This document shows, piece after piece, positions 40,416 to 46,023 of a DNA stretch of 46,023 bases (its first letter is position 1; every line of letters begins with the position of its first letter). The position numbers and the translations under genes are program-made. The DNA is from an uncultured Oscillospiraceae bacterium (lineage in GTDB: Bacteria > Bacillota > Clostridia > Oscillospirales > Oscillospiraceae), in NCBI GenBank assembly GCA_900756575.1, contig CAAEKQ010000193.1, positions 1-46,023 on the forward strand. The letters are read 5' to 3'. Under the pieces are notes generated by a model. That model saw only the letters and a program-made list of their open reading frames with translations. It had not been told where the DNA came from and did not search any database.

Positions 40416-42167
40416 ATGTCGATTTTAAAGCGGTTTGTATCCTACTACAAGCCTTATCGGCACCTGTTTTACTTGGACTGCTTTTGTGCAACGGTGCTGT
40501 GTATCATTGATCTGAGCTTTCCGCAGATTCTGCGATGGCTGCCGGAGGGGCTGTTTTCCGGCAATGCGGCGTCCATATTCTCGGCGCTGCGGTGGCTGTT
40601 CCCGGCGCTGCTGATTTGGTATCTGCTGCGGGCGCTGTGCCAGTTTTATGTCACGTCCTATGGCCACGTGATGGGTACCCGGATGGAGACGGATATGCGC
40701 CAGGACTTATTCGACAAATATATGTCCCTGTCCTATTCCTACTATGACCAGAACAACACCGGCGAGATGATGTCCCGGCTGGTCAGCGACCTGTTTGACA
40801 TCTCCGAGCTTGCCCACCATGGGCCGGAGAACCTTTTGATGTGCTCCATTAAGATCATCGGCAGTTTTATTCTGCTGCTGTGGGTGAATGTACCCATGAC
40901 CATGCTGCTTTTGGCGGTGACGGCGATTCTGGTGATCTTTACGGTGTTCCGCCAGCTGAGGATGCAGCGGATTTTCACCGAGAATCGGGAGCGGATCGCG
41001 GACGTCAACGCCGGAGTGCAGAATTCACTGGCAGGAATCCGTGTGGTCAAGACCTTTGCGGTGGAGCAGGGGGAGAAGGACAACTTCCGGGCCTCCAATG
41101 GGCGCTATCGCCAGTCCAAGGAAAAGAGCTATATGGCCATGGGCATTTTCCACGGCGGCAGCAATTTTCTCCAGGGGATGCTGTATGTGGTGACGCTGGT
41201 ATCCGGCGGATTTTTCATCGCCCGGGGGAGCCTGAGCTATAATGATCTTGCGGTATATGCCTTGTATATCGGCATTTTCATCACCCCCATCGGGCAGCTC
41301 ATGGACTTCACGGAGATGCTCCAGAAGGGCTATGCAGGCTTTAAGCGGTTTGCGCAGATCATGGAGACGGAGCCGGACATCCAGGAGGCCCCCGATGCGG
41401 TGGAGCTGGAGCATGTCACCGGCGACATTCAGTACAAGGACGTATCCTTCCAGTATACGGACAAGGAGCAGGTGCTCAGCCATCTGAACATTCAGATTCC
41501 TGCGGGAAAAACCTGCGCACTGGTTGGCCCGTCCGGCGGCGGAAAAACCACCATTTGCTCTCTGCTGCCCAGATTTTATGACGTCACCGGCGGCAGCGTT
41601 CTGGTGGACGGTCACGACGTTCGCCAGCTGAAGCTCAAAAGCCTGCGGGAGGCCATCGGTATTGTTCAGCAGGATGTGTATATCTTCGCGGGAACGGTCC
41701 GGGAGAACATCGCTTATGGAAAAAAGGATGCCACCCAGCAGGAGATCGAGGAAGCGGCGAAGAATGCCAACATCCACGACTTTATCATGGGCCTGGAGGA
41801 CGGCTATGATACCTACGTGGGCGAGCGCGGTACCCGGCTTTCCGGCGGTCAGAAGCAGCGCATTGCCATTGCCCGGGTATTCCTGAAAAACCCGCCGATT
41901 CTGATTCTGGATGAAGCCACCTCTGCGCTGGATAACGAATCGGAGAAGCACATTCAGGAGGCGCTGGACCGGCTGAGCGTGGGCCGTACCACCGTGGTCA
42001 TTGCCCACCGGCTTTCCACCATCCGTTCCGCGGAAAAGATCATCGTTATCGACGAGGGCGGCGTAAAGGAGCAGGGCAACCATCATCAGCTCATGGAGCT
42101 GGACGGTATTTACGCCCGGTACTTCAATATGCAGTTCGAGGGCCTTGACGTGGAAATGGACGCATAA
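40416..42167 (+). CDS. ABC transporter, fused permease and ATPase
   Basis: A 583-residue half-transporter of the MsbA/LmrA exporter type. Six membrane helices (about residues 15-310) are followed by the nucleotide-binding domain (about 340-575): Walker A GPSGGGKTT, Q-loop IVQQDVYIF, signature LSGGQKQRIAIAR, Walker B ILILDEATSALD, H-loop VIAHRLSTI. AAAGGAG precedes ATG 40416. It follows the PHP gene by 19 bp and may share its operon. It probably works as a homodimer. Substrate unknown. Confidence 0.92.
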   Translation: MSILKRFVSYYKPYRHLFYLDCFCATVLCIIDLSFPQILRWLPEGLFSGNAASIFSALRWLFPALLIWYLLRALCQFYVTSYGHVMGTRMETDMRQDLFDKYMSLSYSYYDQNNTGEMMSRLVSDLFDISELAHHGPENLLMCSIKIIGSFILLLWVNVPMTMLLLAVTAILVIFTVFRQLRMQRIFTENRERIADVNAGVQNSLAGIRVVKTFAVEQGEKDNFRASNGRYRQSKEKSYMAMGIFHGGSNFLQGMLYVVTLVSGGFFIARGSLSYNDLAVYALYIGIFITPIGQLMDFTEMLQKGYAGFKRFAQIMETEPDIQEAPDAVELEHVTGDIQYKDVSFQYTDKEQVLSHLNIQIPAGKTCALVGPSGGGKTTICSLLPRFYDVTGGSVLVDGHDVRQLKLKSLREAIGIVQQDVYIFAGTVRENIAYGKKDATQQEIEEAAKNANIHDFIMGLEDGYDTYVGERGTRLSGGQKQRIAIARVFLKNPPILILDEATSALDNESEKHIQEALDRLSVGRTTVVIAHRLSTIRSAEKIIVIDEGGVKEQGNHHQLMELDGIYARYFNMQFEGLDVEMDA

Positions 42168-42302
42168 CAGGATACAGAAAACCCCTGCGGATTCCAAATT
42201 GGATATGCTTCAGTTTTCTGGACTCTGTAAGGCACCGCACAGAGAAAATAGAGGGGATTTCTCCCCTATTTGCGCAGGTGCAAGGACGCCCCGAAAATAT
42301 AG

Positions 42303-42340
42303 AAAAGGCACCGGCAGGAAGCGTCCTGTCGGTGCCTTTT
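42303..42340. terminator. Strong bidirectional terminator
   Basis: AAAAGGCACCG-g-CAGGA pairs with TCCTG-t-CGGTGCCTTTT around an AGCG loop. It ends the ABC transporter operon and, read on the minus strand, the Rhs module. A second hairpin with a 2-base bulge (42246-42271, AAATA..GGGGA/TCCCCTATTT) lies just upstream. The remainder of 42168-42422 shows no gene. Confidence 0.88.
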
Positions 42341-42422
42341 GGTGGTTGGTGTGAATTCCTGTTATTGTGTGGGAGGCGAAATAATCAAGGGCGCAGCTGT
42401 CCTCGATAAGTTTCTATAGAGA

Positions 42423-43247
42423 CTACTTTACTAACGTGTCGTTTGGTCGCAATAAATACTGAATTTGAAACCACCCGTAAGTTTTATAAACATAGCCAAC
42501 TTCGCCACTGGCAACCGGACAATATTTATATGAAAAGCTCTGACCGTTATCTAATATACACGTAATTGCTTTCTTATACGGCTTGCCCGTGGCTTGATAA
42601 GTGTGTAGCGTATAAGTACTTGTACATAGCTTCCAATTAAGCGTTAGCGTCAATGCAAACGAAAGCGCTAAACATGTAACGCAGATAGCACTACGCATCT
42701 CCTTGTTATAACTGGTCTGATAAATGAGGTAGGAAACCATGCAAACCGCCAAGGAAACCGTAATCACAATAACCCGAATTGGCGGATTAAGCCCCATTCC
42801 GAGCCGTTGATAAGTCAGTGCTGTAGTAACTGCAACTGCAACACAAACTGCATAAACGCCTCCCTGTATCACGATCAAAGATGTACCAGTTACACTATTT
42901 TTCAATTTCGCATATCCCTTTATCGTAATAATCCAGACCACAGTTATAAATAAAACCATCGCCCCCCCTAATGATTTCCATGCCGAAAAGGAAATGAATG
43001 CAAATCCGATGCCCGCCAATGCACTAAGTAAATCTAATGCAATAAATAGAGCAATTAGATTGGAAACCCTCTTTGCAGGAAGCGACGAATTATCCCAAAA
43101 TGATCGCTTTTTTCGGTAAAAGAAATTGCAACCTATCATAAGCATAGCTAGAAGAAGATATCCGAACCACTGCCCAATAAAATGCGCAAATAGTAGCCAA
43201 ATAGTAAAGCTTATGATAAACACAACGTGTAACAGCATTTGCTTCAT
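42423..43247 (-). CDS. Polytopic membrane protein, candidate immunity protein of orphan Rhs module
   Basis: About 274 residues with six or seven hydrophobic helices over residues 3-205 (for example LIALFIALDLLSALAGIGFAF and RVIVITVSLAVCMVSYLIY), then an outer C-terminal domain of about 65 residues (YTLHTYQATGKPYKKAITCIL). No family is recognised. The start is uncertain (ATG 43247 or GTG 43256). It is AT-richer than the core genome. It follows directly after the orphan Rhs C-terminal module on the same strand (gap about 25 bp), the standard position of an immunity gene. A membrane protein here fits protection against a membrane-acting toxin; this is inference. Confidence 0.65.
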   Translation of the reverse strand: MKQMLLHVVFIISFTIWLLFAHFIGQWFGYLLLAMLMIGCNFFYRKKRSFWDNSSLPAKRVSNLIALFIALDLLSALAGIGFAFISFSAWKSLGGAMVLFITVVWIITIKGYAKLKNSVTGTSLIVIQGGVYAVCVAVAVTTALTYQRLGMGLNPPIRVIVITVSLAVCMVSYLIYQTSYNKEMRSAICVTCLALSFALTLTLNWKLCTSTYTLHTYQATGKPYKKAITCILDNGQSFSYKYCPVASGEVGYVYKTYGWFQIQYLLRPNDTLVK

Positions 43248-43272
43248 AAGTACCACTTCTTTCTTATGGTTA

Positions 43273-44505
43273 TTAGAATAGCGCCACGTTATAAGATGTA
43301 CGCGAGGAAGAATAGCGTGCTCTCCTTGTAGATTTTATTGGGCCTCGTTTCCTGCTTTGCGACGTTATTGTTGGATAACGGTTATTTATCTGTGGGGCCA
43401 GTGTCCATGCTGCATTTGCTGGGTTATATTCAGGTTGTGGTGAAAAAAGATCCTGCGTACAAACAGTAATTCCGGTACCGAATATCCAATCAAGTACATT
43501 TATATCTGCCCCTACAATAGCGTCGCCTAGTTTCCCACAACAAGCGACATCAGTAATTGCATCTCCAAGCGCCCCTAGACATCCACTCACATAGCCTCCA
43601 CAAGCTGCCCCTAGTGCACTTGACCACTCTATTTTGCACGAAGGATTAACCATTCGTTGTGCAACGACATCACCTACAAGCGCTACCACAGCACTACCTA
43701 AGATTCCAGTGAACATGGAAACTGCACCAGTTCCAGCGCCTACAGTAAATCCAACAAGAAGGCTCTCACCCGTAATTGCAGCGGTAGCCATACCACCAAC
43801 GCCTCCAATTAAAGCAGCTACAACAACAGCTTCAACTGCTATATCTCCATTTGCATCTTTGCATTTAATAGGCTTATTTAGACAGTATGTAAACATATTA
43901 TGCCCGATAAGTCCTTGTCCCGTACTTGCGTACCCGTCAGCATTAATAAACCGCCCAATCGCCGGATCATAGTATCTGTTTTGCAGATAGTACAGCCTTG
44001 TATCCCCGTCATAGCGATAGCCCCGATAACGGAAGGGATTATAAGCCGCTACATTGCTTGCAGTCTGAGAGATCGTAGCGCCGCTTGCACTGTAAATGCC
44101 AGTCGGTGCGCCCCAAGGATCATAGGTATAGGTTGCAACCAAAGTGGGCGTGTAGGATTTGCTGGTGGAGTTGTAATCGCTGCGGTACAGCGCAATGACA
44201 TCGCCCTGCAAGTTCTTGCCGAAATAGTAATACTGCCAATAGGGAGAAGACGCGGTGGGATAGTAGATGCCAAAGCCTACAGGGCTGTTGCTTTCATCGT
44301 AGAGATACCGCAGGATATACTGTTTGGTGCCATTGGCTCTAAAGCGCTGCTCAGCTACCGGCAGACCGTTTACTACATAATATTCCGTATAGCCGCCATC
44401 ATAGTTGGTCTTTCGTGTCCGAATACCGCTGGAGTTATATTCATAGCTGTAGGTCTTACCGCCAACTGCTGCGCTGGCAAGCCGCCATCTAGTACCGCAG
44501 GCAGT
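43273..44505 (-). CDS. Orphan Rhs C-terminal module (no start), putative membrane-acting toxin
   Basis: An open frame of 410 codons with no start: the first codon follows a TAG at 44508-44506. It encodes the end of an Rhs repeat shell (YSYEYNSSGIRTRK, then the core signature YRYDGDTRLYYLQNRYYDPAIGRFINADGY). After the usual boundary it switches to a variable domain from about GDIAVEAVVV, with glycine/alanine-rich hydrophobic stretches (GGVGGMATAAITGESLLVGF; GFTVGAGTGAVSMFTGILGS), a cysteine-rich segment (DVACCG) and a basic tail (KRGPIKSTRRARY). It is probably silent until joined by recombination to a full Rhs gene. The hydrophobic toxin region plus a membrane immunity candidate suggest a pore-former. 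Confidence 0.8.
   Translation of the reverse strand, partial: TACGTRWRLASAAVGGKTYSYEYNSSGIRTRKTNYDGGYTEYYVVNGLPVAEQRFRANGTKQYILRYLYDESNSPVGFGIYYPTASSPYWQYYYFGKNLQGDVIALYRSDYNSTSKSYTPTLVATYTYDPWGAPTGIYSASGATISQTASNVAAYNPFRYRGYRYDGDTRLYYLQNRYYDPAIGRFINADGYASTGQGLIGHNMFTYCLNKPIKCKDANGDIAVEAVVVAALIGGVGGMATAAITGESLLVGFTVGAGTGAVSMFTGILGSAVVALVGDVVAQRMVNPSCKIEWSSALGAACGGYVSGCLGALGDAITDVACCGKLGDAIVGADINVLDWIFGTGITVCTQDLFSPQPEYNPANAAWTLAPQINNRYPTITSQSRKRGPIKSTRRARYSSSRTSYNVALF
43883..44371 (-). repeat. Rhs core direct repeat, distal copy
   Basis: About 489 bp aligns without gaps to 45535-46023 at a constant offset of 1652 bp. The match is strongest above about 43961 and the two ends toward the toxin boundary are more diverged. 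The true length is larger because the window ends. It encodes the conserved Rhs core end. Confidence 0.85.
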
Positions 44506-44538
44506 CTAAGCCTACGGAACCGTGATTATAGATGTTTC

Positions 44539-44958
44539 CTATTGCACAATATCATTCTTAGCCCGAAATATGTTTAGCCCATTAATCTCAACAGTTACTT
44601 CTTTCGACACAATATGTAATTCATCCCCAGAGAGCATTTGAAACAGCAGATAGAGAGCGTTTTCGGGATATTCGTTGCACTTTGAAAGATAAGTTTGTAA
44701 ATATGAATAATCTTCTTCCACAGTTAACGAAATGACAGTTTCACGGCTCCCGAGCTCTTGTCCTTTTTTTGCGAAAACGAGTTCTATATTGTGAAAGGTC
44801 ATATCAAGCTGGTAATTAAAATATGGATGCAAGAGCTCGATTTTGATACAATCTTCTCTGCATCTATACTCGAGATTTTCCATGCTTGCATCGTGAACGC
44901 AACTGTTGTACAAGAGCTTTTTTAATTCTTTCATATTGCTTTTTGAAAATTTTGGCAT
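44539..44958 (-). CDS. Candidate Rhs immunity protein
   Basis: A 139-residue soluble, acidic protein with no signal and no recognised domain; AGGAG before the start overlaps the stop of the Rhs gene (gap 14 bp). It lies between the main Rhs toxin end and the orphan module, exactly where the cognate immunity gene is expected. Visible features are a beta-rich first half (YRCREDCIKIELLHPYF) and a helical second half (SYLQTYLSKCNEYPENALYLL). It is AT-rich. The immunity role is inferred from position and size. Confidence 0.7.
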   Translation of the reverse strand: MPKFSKSNMKELKKLLYNSCVHDASMENLEYRCREDCIKIELLHPYFNYQLDMTFHNIELVFAKKGQELGSRETVISLTVEEDYSYLQTYLSKCNEYPENALYLLFQMLSGDELHIVSKEVTVEINGLNIFRAKNDIVQ

Positions 44959-44972
44959 TTCGGCATTTTCTC

Positions 44973-46023
44973 CTATCTGAGTGGGAAATAGATTGTTGCA
45001 TAAGGTTCGGGTACAATAGTTCCTGGGTAATAATGTTCGCCACTACCGGCACTTGTTATATGGTAATGTGGTCCATTGGGATAGTTGGGGTTTTCATCCC
45101 ACCGAAACACCTCGGTGTTTGTAAGCGGATCCATCCAACTAATAATTGCGCCGTTCTTTGTGCCAGGTCTGTACACTTTAACTAAACCAATGGGATTAAA
45201 ATCGTTTGGGTCAACCGGGAAAAAAACTGGCCCCTTAGGCTTGGCAGGAACAGCTACGGCTTCATCTCTTTTATCAGCCTTCGGTATTGATATAGAAGGG
45301 GTCGGTGCAGTTATAGCAGTATGCATTGCTATTCCGGTGCAAATCAATACGCCGCCAAGCAGTAATGCACCTGATACTAGATCAGCCGGTCCTGGTAAAG
45401 GTGTATCTGCCTGGGAAATTCCGGCGGCCACTGCGAAGTAACTGCTAGCTTGGTGAAGCGTTTTGGTAAGCGCATCCCATAGTTCTTTCCAGAATTGGCC
45501 TGTAGAATCAGTTCTGTTTACAGGATTGTTCCCACAGTATGCGAACATATTGTGACCAATAAGCCCACGTCCTGTGCTTATATACCCATCCGCATTCACG
45601 AACCGTCCAATTGCCGGATCATAGTATCTGCTTTGCAGGTAGTACAGCCGCGTATCTCCGTCATAGCGATACCCACGATACCGGAAGGGGTTATAAGCCG
45701 CTACATGGTATGCCGTCTGTGAGATTGTGGAACCATTTGCGTCATAAATGCCGGTAGGTGCGCCCCAGGGATCATAGGTGTAGGTTGCAACCAATGTGGG
45801 CGTGTAAGTTTTGCTGGTGGAGTTGTAATCGCTGCGGTACAGCGCAATGACATCGCCCTGCAGGTTCTTACCGAAATAGTAATACTGCCAATAGGGAGAC
45901 GATGCGGTGGGATAGTAGATGCCAAAGCCAACCGGGCTGTTGCCTTCGTCAAAGAGATACCGCAGGATATACTGTTTGGTACCGTTGGCTCTAAAGCGCT
46001 GCTCAGCTACCGGCAGACCGTTT
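44973..46023 (-). CDS. Rhs repeat protein with C-terminal toxin, 5' part beyond window
   Basis: The frame is open to the window edge, so only the last 350 codons are seen. The Rhs core ends with YRYDGDTRLYYLQSRYYDPAIGRFVNADGY. The variable C-terminus follows: a linker with a hydrophobic segment (GALLLGGVLICTGIAMHTAIT) and a final domain of about 90 residues with VDPNDFNPIGLVKVYRPGTKNGAIISW, FRWDENPNYPNGPHYHI and a Tyr/Pro-rich end. The GPHYH motif and compact size suggest a nuclease-like or other small toxin domain; I recall similar C-termini in polymorphic toxins but cannot name the activity. Confidence 0.85.
   Translation of the reverse strand, partial: NGLPVAEQRFRANGTKQYILRYLFDEGNSPVGFGIYYPTASSPYWQYYYFGKNLQGDVIALYRSDYNSTSKTYTPTLVATYTYDPWGAPTGIYDANGSTISQTAYHVAAYNPFRYRGYRYDGDTRLYYLQSRYYDPAIGRFVNADGYISTGRGLIGHNMFAYCGNNPVNRTDSTGQFWKELWDALTKTLHQASSYFAVAAGISQADTPLPGPADLVSGALLLGGVLICTGIAMHTAITAPTPSISIPKADKRDEAVAVPAKPKGPVFFPVDPNDFNPIGLVKVYRPGTKNGAIISWMDPLTNTEVFRWDENPNYPNGPHYHITSAGSGEHYYPGTIVPEPYATIYFPLR
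45535..46023 (-). repeat. Rhs core direct repeat, proximal copy
   Basis: Partner of 43883-44371 at offset 1652 bp. Identity is high, with long exact stretches (for example 45821-45868 and 45993-46023). It continues past the window edge. Recombination between the copies would join the main Rhs gene to the orphan toxin and delete the first toxin and its candidate immunity gene. Confidence 0.85.

Noticed and set aside
41025..42197. 390-codon open frame opposite the ABC transporter
   Set aside because: The transporter has every ATPase motif; the antisense translation has none and no ribosome site.
43273..46023. Tandem Rhs cores as a CRISPR or simple tandem-repeat array
   Set aside because: The repeat unit is long, coding and occurs only twice in the window with different sequences between; there are no short regular spacers.
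1..46023. tRNA or rRNA genes
   Set aside because: Reading by eye on both strands I found no T-loop/acceptor pattern or rRNA-like stretch; a covariance-model scan would be decisive.

Overview
The window looks like chromosomal DNA of an anaerobic Gram-positive gut Firmicute of class Clostridia, most likely Oscillospiraceae-like (Oscillibacter / Flavonifractor / Dysosmobacter type). The grounds are moderately high GC, strong AGGAGG ribosome sites, consensus sigma-A promoters, an F-type ATP synthase operon, a CsaB secondary-wall-polymer locus and a [FeFe]-hydrogenase-like sensory cluster. This placement is inferred from gene content, not from a marker gene.

Layout. 1-4681: an envelope redox module on the minus strand (small CXXC protein, polyferredoxin membrane protein, TlpA-like lipoprotein), divergent from an OmpR-type two-component system that is followed by a small HExxH protein. 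4692-7220: a self-contained operon of three paralogous SnoaL/NTF2-fold proteins. 7226-7786: a deletion scar where a LytTR regulator and a GNAT acetyltransferase have both lost their 5' ends. 7998-9365: an ECF sigma factor with a DUF4367 membrane partner. 9549-12037: a MATE exporter divergent from a LysR regulator. 12101-19125: the atp operon on the minus strand, ending in a DUF1275 gene. It has no atpH; the C-terminal domain of the delta subunit appears to be fused to the N-terminus of alpha. 19298-22270: a LysR regulator, an Rrf2 regulator and a second MATE exporter.

22322-31753 is a divergent cell-surface polysaccharide locus. One arm has a Wzy-like membrane protein and a GT2. The other has a Wzy-GT4 fusion, a DUF4330-like protein, a small membrane-anchored protein and a 1111-residue GT4-CsaB-GT4 protein. 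The pyruvyl transferase suggests a pyruvylated secondary cell wall polymer, the usual anchor for SLH-domain proteins. 31805-34532: mnmE overlapped by a third MATE gene. 34698-36971: serC-serA with a perfect sigma-A promoter.

37227-42167: DRTGG protein, HATPase, [FeFe]-hydrogenase-like protein, second DRTGG-like protein, PHP phosphoesterase and an ABC exporter, apparently one operon. The hydrogenase-like protein keeps the four cluster-ligating cysteines but has Glu where catalytic enzymes have the proton-relay Cys, which points to sensing. 42423-46023 (window edge) is AT-richer: an Rhs polymorphic toxin C-terminus with a candidate immunity gene, then an orphan Rhs C-terminal module with its own, membrane-type, candidate immunity gene. 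A direct repeat of at least 489 bp links the two modules.

The items most worth following are the delta-alpha ATP synthase fusion, the Rhs orphan array, the tri-domain GT4-CsaB-GT4 protein, the three-gene SnoaL operon and the sensory-hydrogenase cluster.
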